NCBI RefSeq assembly: GCF_918378365.1
Contig: NZ_OU912926.1
Coordinates: forward strand, 372,001 to 436,000
Source of the DNA: Candidatus Nitrotoga arctica
GTDB lineage: Bacteria > Pseudomonadota > Gammaproteobacteria > Burkholderiales > Gallionellaceae
Direction of reading: 5' to 3'
Length of the DNA stretch: 64,000 nt
Part shown: positions 42,955 to 52,819 of the stretch, piece after piece
How positions within the stretch are numbered: position 1 is the stretch's first letter
Layout of the letters: the number at the start of each line of letters is the position of its first letter
Notes under the pieces: model-generated
Seen by the model: only the letters and a program-made list of their open reading frames with translations
The model's database searches: none
Told to the model about the DNA's origin: nothing
Made by a program: the position numbers and the translations under genes

Positions 42955-44214
42955 CTATATCTTAAAATCGCTCAGTTTCTTGGGGATCGCCACATTCTTG
43001 AGCCGAACGTACTGTGGCAAGCCGTCTTTGTAAGGTGGGTAATCTTCGCCCTTGATCAGCGGAGTGAGGTACATACGGCACTTGTCGGTGATGCCGAAGC
43101 CATCCTTGGTGATAAAGTTGCGCGGCATCATTTTTTCTACATTAGCCACGTTCTTGAGCTGGGCAACGCCAATTTTCCACTTGTAGGGCTTGTCGGTGAG
43201 CCGAACAATGGTAGGCATGACCGCATTTTCGCCCTTCAACGCCAGCTGCACCGCAGCCTTGCCGAGCGCATAGGCCTGTTCGACGTCGGTCTTAGAAGCG
43301 ATATGGCGCGCAGCACGTTGCAGGTAATCTGCCACCGCCCAATGGAATTTGTAACCCAGCGCATCTTTCACCATGTTAGCTATGATCGGCGCTACGCCAC
43401 CTAACTGGGCGTGACCAAAAGCATCTCGTAGCCCCTGGTCAGAAAGAAATTTACCGTCTGCACCTTGCACGCCTTCTGATACCACTACTGAGCAATAGCC
43501 ATGCTGCTTTACCATAGCATCGACTTTGGCCAGAAATTTTTCTTTATTGAAGGGGATTTCGGGAAACAGGATGACGATCGGCAACTCGCAATTCACATCC
43601 GAGGCCAAACCACCGGCAGCGGCTATCCAGCCAGCATGTCTGCCCATCACTTCCACCACGAATACCTTGGTTGAGGTCTTGGCCATGGAAGCAACGTCGA
43701 AACTGGCTTCGCGAACCGATACGGCGACATATTTGGCGACCGAGCCAAAACCAGGGCAACAGTCAGTGATGGGCAAATCATTGTCCACCGTTTTAGGTAC
43801 ATGGATTGCCTGAATGGGGTAACCCATTTTTTCAGCCAGCTGGGAAACTTTCAGGCAGGTATCAGCGGAATCGCCGCCGCCGTTATAAAAGAAATAACCA
43901 ATGTTGTGTGCCTTGAAGACTTCGATCAACCGCTCGTACTGCAATCTGTTTTCTTCAATACCTTTTAGCTTGAAGCGGCAGGAACCGAATGCGCCGGACG
44001 GAGTGTAGCGCAGTGACGCAATGGATTTGGCGGAATCTTTGGTCGTATCGATCAGGTCTTCAGTCAGCGCGCCGATGATGCCGTTACGGCCTGCATAGAC
44101 TTTGCCGATTTTGTCCTTGTGTGCACGCGCCGTTTCGATCACACCGCAAGCCGATGCGTTGATTACTGCGGTTACGCCACCCGATTGGGCATAAAATGCG
44201 TTCTTCTTTATCAT
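42955..44214 (-). CDS. Pyrophosphate-dependent 6-phosphofructokinase
   Basis: The 419-residue enzyme phosphorylates fructose-6-phosphate using PPi, and the reaction is reversible. Diagnostic residues are the GGGDSADT loop (Asp where ATP enzymes have Gly) near residue 105, and PKTVDNDLP with the Lys that selects PPi near 130. MGRHAGWIAAAGGLA follows later. The protein starts KKNAFYAQSGGVTAVINAS. About 220 bp separate its start from nothing but the RT remnant, and about 220 bp lie between its stop and hppA. The pairing with hppA suggests a PPi-saving glycolysis. Confidence 0.93.
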   Translation of the reverse strand: MIKKNAFYAQSGGVTAVINASACGVIETARAHKDKIGKVYAGRNGIIGALTEDLIDTTKDSAKSIASLRYTPSGAFGSCRFKLKGIEENRLQYERLIEVFKAHNIGYFFYNGGGDSADTCLKVSQLAEKMGYPIQAIHVPKTVDNDLPITDCCPGFGSVAKYVAVSVREASFDVASMAKTSTKVFVVEVMGRHAGWIAAAGGLASDVNCELPIVILFPEIPFNKEKFLAKVDAMVKQHGYCSVVVSEGVQGADGKFLSDQGLRDAFGHAQLGGVAPIIANMVKDALGYKFHWAVADYLQRAARHIASKTDVEQAYALGKAAVQLALKGENAVMPTIVRLTDKPYKWKIGVAQLKNVANVEKMMPRNFITKDGFGITDKCRMYLTPLIKGEDYPPYKDGLPQYVRLKNVAIPKKLSDFKI

Positions 44215-44417
44215 GTGGTTAATGACTCCATATGAGTTATTGATTTTCTATCCATTGATCGGTAATGCCAAATTGATCTTACTCCATTTTTTAATGGCCC
44301 AGATAATCAAATATTGGGCCTGTTAAAAAAACCCGGTAAACCGCTTATTTTCGCTTGCGGCTCTGAACTGATATTTGCTCAACGAGCAAGCTTCTCGCCG
44401 CTAATGGAGTACAGCGA

Positions 44418-44726
44418 TCACCATAAATTGGTTGGCCACCACAAACTCGTTCTCTCCGGGTGAGCAAAATTAATCAGACATGCCAGATCACCACGCTCGT
44501 CGCCGTCTTGTTGGAGGCTCGCTTTCACGCAGACTGTGGATGGATTCGTTTGCTCCAACGGCCTGACCAGAAACACATCACCGTTGCCCGCGCTCTGGGT
44601 GTCCCCATCGGGTGCAATATTCAGCGTGTAAACATAGCTGTAGTTCCAGTATTCGAGTAGCTTGATGATGAAGTCTTCGATATCGAATTGGGGGGACTGC
44701 TCATAGAGAGTGATGTCCCTGAGCTT
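44418..44726 (-). pseudogene. Frameshifted partner gene of the reverse transcriptase, unknown family
   Basis: A 102-codon frame reads QFDIEDFIIKLLEYWNYSYV, TLNIAPDGDTQSAGNGDVFL and ends PERTSLWWPTNLW, a protein-like sequence without a start codon in frame. An ATG at 44704 overlaps the RT stop as ATGA and runs in the neighbouring frame through a run of six C (44691-44696). One more C would join this start to the frame. So the gene either lost a base in the C-tract or is switched off by it. Family not recognised. Confidence 0.5.
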
Positions 44727-45586
44727 TTAACATAAACAGTTCCACCTCTTGAGGCGGAATAACAGGCAGCAGATTATCAATTTTTTCCTGATCAATAATT
44801 TTGAGTGGATCAAGCAAACCTTTTAGTTCATTGGAGGAAATCCAATTTAGATTCCAAATTGCCTGCGGCTCTCCAGCAACCAGCTTGCATAACTGCTCAT
44901 CATAGGAAAATGTTTTTGCAAATGGTTGAGAAACACGCTGCAACCATATTTGCATATGTCCTAATATTGGGTAATTGATTAAAACGTTTTTTTACCTTAC
45001 CAATCACATCATTTTTTATTTCTTCGTTATCGAGCAGACTTATCAGCTTGCTGAGTATTGCCGAAACAATCGGGTATGTTCGAGGGCTATGATATGCGAT
45101 GTCAACCACAATACTTATCAGTGGCATCAGGGATTCCGAGATTTTTTTAAATCCAACAATGCGTTTGTAATAGCTAGAAAGTGCGACAACGACAGAACCT
45201 GAATTTGGAAATTGAAAGGCATGATCATGAATAATTAACAAATGTTTTTGGAGGTTTTTCGCCGATTGCTTTTGCACTATCCAGTGCAGCTTGTCGATCT
45301 TGATAGAACCTTGAATGACTTGATTGCTGAGCGTTGTTTTTGATGGATTCAATTTAAGCCCAAGTCCAATCAATATTTCTGTAATTGCTTTAAGAATTTG
45401 TTCACCATCCTGAGGATTGTTAATAAATATTCGATAATCATCTCTGTAACGAAGTATTTGGTAATTCTGAATCCCAAGTTTTTCTAGCTTTAGAGTTAGT
45501 TCATGATCTGCGTAGCCCAACACCATCTCCGCTATGAAATCCATGAGGGCCGAACCCTGAGGAATGCCATTTGTTTGAGCGCTCAT
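44701..45586 (-). pseudogene. Reverse transcriptase, 5'-truncated and frameshifted
   Basis: The first frame (45586 to 44900) opens TNGIPQGSALMDFIAEMVLG, RT motif 4 with PQG. The catalytic motif LRYRDDYRIF then shows a YxDD box, followed by GLGLKLNPSKT. Motifs 1-3 and the first catalytic Asp are absent, so the 5' part is lost. Near 44962 an extra A shifts the frame; removing it joins NQLPNIGHMQIWLQRVSQPF to a C-terminal domain ending at 44701. The PQG motif argues against diversity-generating type, and no maturase domain is seen. It looks like a retron/abortive-infection class RT. Confidence 0.75.
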
Positions 45587-45690
45587 AAGATTACCTGAAC
45601 TTCAAGTCGATGTTCTTGCACAGCTTGTCGACGGCTTTCCAGAGCTTTTTTCCCGGGGTTCGTCTTCGTTTTCTTTTGTGGTTTAGCCAT
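45583..45690 (-). CDS. Small basic ORF upstream of the RT, 35 residues
   Basis: The frame MAKPQKKTKTNPGKKALESR ends VQEHRLEVQVIL, and its stop overlaps the RT start as ATGA. The N-terminal half is basic and Lys-rich. Upstream, in another minus-strand frame (about 45700-45805), GFGFHCSSYINVLPISLYEK and WSCPVAR are readable between stops. The two pieces look like remains of older coding DNA. Real translation of this ORF is uncertain. Confidence 0.35.
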   Translation of the reverse strand: MAKPQKKTKTNPGKKALESRRQAVQEHRLEVQVIL

Positions 45691-45817
45691 GAATTGTTTT
45701 GTCTCTTTTATCTGGCAACGGGACAAGACCATTTATCCTTTTCGTACAGGGATATGGGCAGCACGTTAATGTACGAGGAGCAGTGGAAGCCGAAGCCGTT
45801 TTTTCAGTGAAGCAGGC

Positions 45818-46342
45818 TTAGGTAATGCTCACCAACGAGTCCCGATAGCGACCAAGATTTTCCACGTAGCGCACAGCATTGGCATGCAGGGCTGCGATTT
45901 CTTCTTCCCGCAGGCTACGCAACACCTTGCCGGGCGAACCTACCACCAGCGAATTATCCGGAATTACTTTGCCTTCGGTAATCAGCGTGTTCGCGCCTAT
46001 CAGGCAGTTACGTCCGATTACAGCGTGATTAAGGATGGTACTGTGAATGCCGATCAGGCTGCCATCGCCGATGGTACAGCCGTGCAGCATCACCAAGTGA
46101 CCGACAGTGACGTTATTGCCTATGGTGAGCGGTGCGCCGGGGTCGGTGTGCAGCACGGAGCCATCCTGAATATTGCTGTTTTCGCCGATGCGGATGGGTT
46201 CGTTGTCGCCACGTATCACCGCGTTGAACCAGATGCTGACATTATTTTCGAGAATGACCGAGCCAATGACGCTGGCATTGGGCGCGATGAAATGCTGTTG
46301 TCCGCGTAGTTCCGGTGTGCGGTCTGACAGGGTGTAAAGCAT
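45818..46342 (-). CDS. Gamma-class carbonic anhydrase-like protein
   Basis: The 174-residue left-handed beta-helix protein has hexapeptide repeats (VIGSVILENNVSIWFNAVIRGD, IRIGENSNIQDGSVLHTDPG, in parts) and the metal His residues in VGHLVMLHGCTIG and GIHSTILNHAVIG. Relatives (CaiE/PaaY/YrdA) bind zinc or iron. Some hydrate CO2, others act on CoA thioesters, so the substrate is open. It lies next to a GlcG-like gene and the adk-kdsB block, read in the same direction. Confidence 0.9.
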   Translation of the reverse strand: MLYTLSDRTPELRGQQHFIAPNASVIGSVILENNVSIWFNAVIRGDNEPIRIGENSNIQDGSVLHTDPGAPLTIGNNVTVGHLVMLHGCTIGDGSLIGIHSTILNHAVIGRNCLIGANTLITEGKVIPDNSLVVGSPGKVLRSLREEEIAALHANAVRYVENLGRYRDSLVSIT

Positions 46343-46345
46343 GAA

Positions 46346-48220
<1,875 letters not shown>

Positions 48221-48224
<4 letters not shown>

Positions 48225-48409
48225 CGAAGTCGTTCGATTTCTTCCGGAGTAAGCTTGCGCGCTTCATCTGCCAGCATTACTGGAATGTCATCCTGTATAG
48301 GAAATGCCAGACGATCTGCCTTGCAGATTAATTCCTGTTCGGTTTTGCGGTAAATCAGTGGGGATTTGCACAATGGGCAAACCAGGATTTCAAGCAGTTT
48401 TGCGTCCAT
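48221..48409 (-). CDS. Trm112/YcaR family zinc-ribbon protein
   Basis: The 62-residue protein begins [20 protein letters not shown], with one Cys pair, then [19 protein letters not shown]. This is the bacterial YcaR/Trm112 pattern; the second Cys pair is reduced to one Cys, as often in bacteria. It is almost always found between lpxK and kdsB, as here, and overlaps both. Function is unproven; in eukaryotes Trm112 activates methyltransferases. Confidence 0.93.
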
Positions 48410-49382
48410 CAGGAGTAACCTTTTCTAGGATTTGTTGGGTAAGCAAGGAATCCAGCTGCGCATCCACGCGCAGCACCCAGCATTTTTCGTTGGCGAATGC
48501 TGTGCATTTTACCGCATCTTTTTCCGTCATGAGTATTGCGTCTGCATCAGTGTAGTCTAGATCGGCAGGCGTGAAGCGATGATGATCGGGGAAAGGATGG
48601 GCTTGTGCCTTCAATCCCAGACGGTTCAGATGCGAGAAGAAGCGCTGTGGGTGACCGATCCCGGCAATGGAGTGCAGACGTTGGCCGTAAAAATCAGCAG
48701 CGTGAGCAGAGGTATTGGGATTGAGTAGGTTGTAAAAACTTTCCCCATAGAGTTGCATGCTGTGTTGATTTTGGGCGGCCATGCCCCCGTGAATGACGAC
48801 GGCATCCACCTGCGTCAGGCGTGATATGGGCTCACGCAACGGGCCCGCTGGGAGCAGGAAACCATTGCCAAAGCGACGTATACCATCTACTACCACGATT
48901 TCGAAATCGCGCTGCAAGCGGTAATGTTGCAGGCCATCATCGCTAAGCAAGATATCGCATTCAGGATGGGCCTGTAGCAATGCGCGAGCTGCGCCAACGC
49001 GGTCGCGCCCAATCCACACGGGACACAGCTTACGTTGTGCCATCAGCACGGCTTCATCGCCGGCCTCATCGGGGCTGCTTGATGCATGCACGGCCAGCGG
49101 AGATATAGTGGTACCCCCGTACCCGCGGCTGATGATGCCGGGATGCCAGCCGCTATCGATTAATTGTTGCGCCAGCCATAGTGTAAGCGGTGTTTTGCCA
49201 CTGCCGCCAACGGTAATATTGCCCACCACGATGATCGGTACCGGCAGCTTCACGCTAGTTAAAATGCCGTTACGGTAAAGCGCACGTCGGGTTGCTGCCA
49301 GCATGCGGAATATAAAACTGACAGGCAACAGGATGAAGTGTAGGAGAGTGGTGCGATACCAGTGTTGTTCTAGCCACTGCAT
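48390..49382 (-). CDS. lpxK: Tetraacyldisaccharide 4'-kinase
   Basis: LpxK phosphorylates the lipid A disaccharide. The 330-residue protein has a membrane-associated N-terminus ([16 protein letters not shown]) and the P-loop [20 protein letters not shown] near residue 52. [18 protein letters not shown] [13 protein letters not shown] near residue 142 and [14 protein letters not shown] near 262 follow. It lies between exbD and the Trm112-like gene in the conserved betaproteobacterial order. Confidence 0.97.
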   Translation of the reverse strand: MQWLEQHWYRTTLLHFILLPVSFIFRMLAATRRALYRNGILTSVKLPVPIIVVGNITVGGSGKTPLTLWLAQQLIDSGWHPGIISRGYGGTTISPLAVHASSSPDEAGDEAVLMAQRKLCPVWIGRDRVGAARALLQAHPECDILLSDDGLQHYRLQRDFEIVVVDGIRRFGNGFLLPAGPLREPISRLTQVDAVVIHGGMAAQNQHSMQLYGESFYNLLNPNTSAHAADFYGQRLHSIAGIGHPQRFFSHLNRLGLKAQAHPFPDHHRFTPADLDYTDADAILMTEKDAVKCTAFANEKCWVLRVDAQLDSLLTQQILEKVTPDGRKTA

Positions 49383-49402
49383 TCGCTTAGCCTGGCCGCC
49401 CG

Positions 49403-49816
49403 TTATTTTCGGCTGGTGGTGAAGGTAATGCGGCCATAACCAGCGAGACGCGCTGCTTCCATGATATTAATTACGGCTTGGTGCGGTGCCTTGGCATCGG
49501 CGTGGATGACGATGGTCGGATCTTTTTGCTCGCCAGCGGCTGTACGTAGCGCTTGCGACATATTCTGTACGCTATTGAAGGTTGTGGCCGCATTGTTGAT
49601 GGCGTAGTGCTCCGAAGCATCTACTGACACATTGATTGGTTTTGCTTGCGAAGTTGTTTCATCGCCACTAGCCTGCGGCAGGTTAATCTGCAGTTCGGAG
49701 AATTTGGTGTAGGTGGTCGACACCATTAGAAAAATTATGATTACCAAAAATATATCTATCATTGGAATCAGGTTGATTTCTGGTTCCTCACGCATGCGGC
49801 CGCGTTGAAAATTCAT
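49403..49816 (-). CDS. exbD: ExbD/TolR-family proton-channel subunit
   Basis: The 137-residue protein has one N-terminal membrane segment, INLIPMIDIFLVIIIFLMVS, that includes the proton-carrying Asp (Asp of MIDIFLV, about residue 21). A periplasmic domain follows with VIHADAKAPHQAVINIMEAA. It forms an energising complex with ExbB. The order exbB-exbD-lpxK is conserved in betaproteobacteria; the partner could be TonB or an LPS-linked process. Confidence 0.93.
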   Translation of the reverse strand: MNFQRGRMREEPEINLIPMIDIFLVIIIFLMVSTTYTKFSELQINLPQASGDETTSQAKPINVSVDASEHYAINNAATTFNSVQNMSQALRTAAGEQKDPTIVIHADAKAPHQAVINIMEAARLAGYGRITFTTSRK

Positions 49817-49819
49817 GGC

Positions 49820-50428
49820 TTAACCTCGGCGTGCGCCATGTATGATTTCAATTAGTTTGATTGCTTGCTGTTCCATCTCGATGGTCAGGCCATCTACTTT
49901 AGCGCGGAAATGGCGATAGAAAATCATACTGGGGATAGCCACCATCAGACCGAATGCTGTGTTGTACAAGGCTATTGAGATGCCATGGGCAAGTGCGGCG
50001 GGGGCATTTTCTGCGGTATTTTGCACGCCGAAAATTTCAATCATTCCCACCATCGTGCCGAATAGGCCTAACAGTGGGCTTATTGAAGCGATTGTGCCTA
50101 ATGTGGTGAGAAAGCGTTCAAGTTCATGGGCGGCAGCGCGTCCTGCTTCCTCGACAGATTCTTTCATCACCGTGGATGGGCTTTTAATGTTCTTAAGGCC
50201 CGCGGCGAAGATACGACCGAGCGGGGATTCTGCTTCTAAACGGGAAAGCATGGCATCGCTGACTCCGCGCAGTTTAAGTTCCTGGACCACTTCATTGAAT
50301 AGCTCTGCAGGTGCAATTTTTTTGCTGCGCAGGGTCATCAAGCGTTCTGCAATTAACGCAACAGCAATCACAGATGCAACTATCAGAAACCAAATCGGCC
50401 AACCAGCCGCTTCTACAAGAGCAAACAC
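49820..50428 (-). CDS. exbB: ExbB/TolQ-family proton-channel subunit
   Basis: The 202-residue protein has three membrane helices: PIWFLIVASVIAVALIAERL near the start, then ATIASISPLLGLFGTMVGMIEIF and ISIALYNTAFGLMVAIPSMIFY (in parts). The conserved TVxGMI-type and AFGLMVAIP motifs define the MotA/TolQ/ExbB family. Its stop lies three bases before exbD. It starts the operon that reads toward lpxK, kdsB and adk. Confidence 0.93.
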   Translation of the reverse strand: MFALVEAAGWPIWFLIVASVIAVALIAERLMTLRSKKIAPAELFNEVVQELKLRGVSDAMLSRLEAESPLGRIFAAGLKNIKSPSTVMKESVEEAGRAAAHELERFLTTLGTIASISPLLGLFGTMVGMIEIFGVQNTAENAPAALAHGISIALYNTAFGLMVAIPSMIFYRHFRAKVDGLTIEMEQQAIKLIEIIHGARRG

Positions 50429-50808
50429 TGAACTTCTCCAAATATGCTTAAATTTAACAAAGCGGAACTGTATCTGGTCACACTTGTTTGAGCAAGATTT
50501 CTCCAGCTAATTTAACCCGAGTGTCCCTGAAGTTCGTTATCATAATTGTTTTGATAACAGCACTATAAAGCGAAGTGGCGGTGATACTGTCGCATGCACA
50601 AAAATTGTGGATAACTATGTGGATAAGATATTAGAAACAATGCTTAACTGCTTATAATATAACCAATTTTGGTCACCTGTTTAATTTGCACATTGCTTAA
50701 AAAGCACAATAAAAACAAAAGCATATTATATATCACCAAAGTATTGCGCTATAATTTTTGTGCAAATATGCCCTCTTTCCTAAATTGTGGATTATTAAGA
50801 ATGTCAAT
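50429..50808. promoter_or_regulatory. Divergent AT-rich region between exbB and xseA with DnaA-box matches
   Basis: TGTGGATAA occurs twice exactly (50606-50614 and 50618-50626), 12 bp apart and in the same direction. TGTGGATTA follows at 50786-50794. These equal the inverse of the DnaA box TTATCCACA. A TATAAT -10 box for xseA lies at 50750-50755. No gene is visible. Confidence 0.55.
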
Positions 50809-52164
50809 ATGATTTTTAAATTAGTTGAAGATGAAAAAAATCATGTATTCAGTGTGCAAGAACTCAACATGGCCGCTAAACAGATATTGGAAAACGGCTT
50901 GCCCCTGCTATGGGTACGCGGCGAAATTTCCAATTTTGTCTGTGCTACTTCTCGACATTGGTATTTTTCCCTGAAAGACGAGCAGGCGCAGGTGCGCTGC
51001 GTAATGTTCCGTCACAAAAGTCAGTACCTTGATTGGCTACCAAAGAATGGTATGCAAGTGGAAGTGTTGGCTCTGACCACGTTGTATGAAGCTCGTGGTG
51101 AATTTCAATTGACGCTGGAGCAGATGCGGCCAGTCGGACTGGGTGCGTTGTATGATGCGTTCGAGCGCCTCAAACGCAAACTGGAAGCCGAGGGGTTGTT
51201 CGATGCTGCGCGAAAACGACCGCTGCCGTTCTTCCCCGTACAAATTGGCATTATCACTTCGCCGCAGGCAGCAGCGTTACACGATGTGCTGATTACCTTG
51301 GCTAATCGTATGCCAAGTACTTCTGTCGTGCTGTATCCCACACCGGTACAGGGAGAAGGAGCGGCGCAAAAGATCGTGCAAGCCATTCGACTTGCTAATG
51401 AGCGCGCAGAGTGCGATGTGCTGATGCTATGTCGTGGTGGCGGCAGTATCGAGGATTTGTGGGCATTTAACGAAGAAATAGTAGTGCGTGCGATCTTCGC
51501 CAGCCGCATTTTGATAGTGAGTGGTATCGGCCACGAAACCGATGTTACTATCGCTGATTTTGTTGTAGATCAGCGTGCTGCGACACCCACTGCAGCAGCG
51601 CAACTGATTGTGCCGGAGCGGCAGGAGTTATTGCAACGTGTGTACAATTGGGCACAGCGATTAGCACATGGCAAGCAGCGTCAATTCGAACGGGTGATGC
51701 AGCAGCTCGACTACTTGCAGCGGCGTTTGGTGCATCCTGCACAGCGAATACAGCAACAAACTCAGCACCTTAACCATCTGCAGCGACGCTTGGAGACCGT
51801 GCTCGCTTACATGTTACAGCGTCAACAATGGCGCTGGCAGTCGTTGCAGCGGCGTTTAGATACGGTGTGTCCAAACATTGAGCAGTTTAGTACGCGGCAG
51901 ACGATTTTGGCGCGCCACCTGCTGGAAGTTATGCAGCGCACACTGGAACGCTACAATGCGCGTCTAGGTAGCATACATCAGCACCTCGACCATCTCGATC
52001 CGCAACAGGTGCTGGCGCGCGGCTACAGCATGGTGCGTGATACACGTGGCACAATTATTTTAGACAGCGCTGTTTTACCGGTAGGCGCGCGCCTCGATAT
52101 TACCTTCGCACATAGTTGGGCGCGTGTAGAATTAAAAGATAAGGGGGAGTCTTTCCCAGCCTAG
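50809..52164 (+). CDS. xseA: Exodeoxyribonuclease VII large subunit
   Basis: XseA is the catalytic subunit of the single-strand exonuclease. An OB-fold occupies the first 100 residues (FSVQELNMAAKQILENGLPLLWVRGEISN, in parts). The nuclease core follows with GIITSPQAAALHDVL, CRGGGSIEDLWAFNEE and SGIGHETDVTIADFVVD, and the rest is a long coiled coil with Gln/Arg-rich repeats. I take ATG 50809 (451 residues); the longer frame to 50758 begins within the promoter region. The small subunit xseB is not nearby. Confidence 0.95.
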   Translation: MIFKLVEDEKNHVFSVQELNMAAKQILENGLPLLWVRGEISNFVCATSRHWYFSLKDEQAQVRCVMFRHKSQYLDWLPKNGMQVEVLALTTLYEARGEFQLTLEQMRPVGLGALYDAFERLKRKLEAEGLFDAARKRPLPFFPVQIGIITSPQAAALHDVLITLANRMPSTSVVLYPTPVQGEGAAQKIVQAIRLANERAECDVLMLCRGGGSIEDLWAFNEEIVVRAIFASRILIVSGIGHETDVTIADFVVDQRAATPTAAAQLIVPERQELLQRVYNWAQRLAHGKQRQFERVMQQLDYLQRRLVHPAQRIQQQTQHLNHLQRRLETVLAYMLQRQQWRWQSLQRRLDTVCPNIEQFSTRQTILARHLLEVMQRTLERYNARLGSIHQHLDHLDPQQVLARGYSMVRDTRGTIILDSAVLPVGARLDITFAHSWARVELKDKGESFPA

Positions 52165-52338
52165 ATGTGAGCGTGAACGAGAGATAGGGACATTAGGCTG
52201 TTATATCTCAGCAGATTTAACGTTGAAAAAAGCAGCATTATTAATTTCGTTAACTTGATGCAATAGCTGTAGGTTGATCAGGTAGAAGGTTTTAGAGTAG
52301 AATTGCGGATCTTTTGCAAACTAGTTGGGGAAATAGCT

Positions 52339-52575
52339 ATGGCTCGCGTCTGTCAAGTAACGGGGAAACGCCCGATGGTGGGAAACAATGTATCTCACGC
52401 CAACAATAAAACAAAGCGTCGTTTCCTGCCGAATTTGCAGCGTCGTCGTTTGTGGGTTGAAACTGAAAATCGCTGGGTATCCTTACGCCTTACAAATGCC
52501 GGATTGCGTACCATTGACAAGAATGGTATCGATGCGGTGTTGCTTGAAATGCGTGCACGCGGCGAAAACGTTTAA
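52339..52575 (+). CDS. rpmB: 50S ribosomal protein L28
   Basis: The 78-residue protein begins [20 protein letters not shown] and continues with [17 protein letters not shown], the L28 signature. ATG 52339 with GGGGAA ahead is the right start; the frame upstream to 52303 is not coding. It forms the usual pair with rpmG, 13 bp downstream. Confidence 0.97.
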   Translation: MARVCQVTGKRPMVGNNVSHANNKTKRRFLPNLQRRRLWVETENRWVSLRLTNAGLRTIDKNGIDAVLLEMRARGENV

Positions 52576-52588
52576 GGAGTAACGAAAA

Positions 52589-52744
52589 ATGCGTGAAAAA
52601 ATCAAGCTTGAATCCAGCGCCGGTACTGGTCATTTCTATACGACGGACAAAAATAAGCGTACTACGCCGGAAAAGCTTGAGATCAAGAAGTTTGATCCAG
52701 TGGTGCGCAAACATGTGATGTACAAGGAAACCAAGCTGAAGTAG
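52589..52744 (+). CDS. rpmG: 50S ribosomal protein L33
   Basis: The 51-residue protein [20 protein letters not shown] through [19 protein letters not shown] is a complete L33. It has no Cys pairs, so it is the zinc-independent form. AAGGAG lies ten bases ahead of the ATG. It is shorter than common ORF cut-offs and easily missed. Confidence 0.96.
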   Translation: MREKIKLESSAGTGHFYTTDKNKRTTPEKLEIKKFDPVVRKHVMYKETKLK

Positions 52745-52774
52745 GCTATTCGCTTTGTTCGAATGCATGCAAAA

Positions 52775-52796
52775 ACCCGCTTAAGCGGGTTTTTTG
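52775..52796. terminator. Bidirectional rho-independent terminator
   Basis: ACCCGCTTAAGCGGGT is a perfect palindrome with T-run on one side and A-run on the other. It ends rpmBG and the convergent desaturase gene. Confidence 0.9.
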
Positions 52797-52819
52797 TTTA
52801 GGTTCGCAAAAGAAGTATG

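Noticed and set aside
44900..45690. Diversity-generating retroelement
   Set aside because: The RT motif is PQG rather than the SQ form, and no adenine-variable repeat pair was found; only the debris upstream hints at such an origin.
45884..46309. 141-codon plus-strand frame opposite the carbonic anhydrase gene
   Set aside because: Shadow of the hexapeptide-repeat gene on the other strand.
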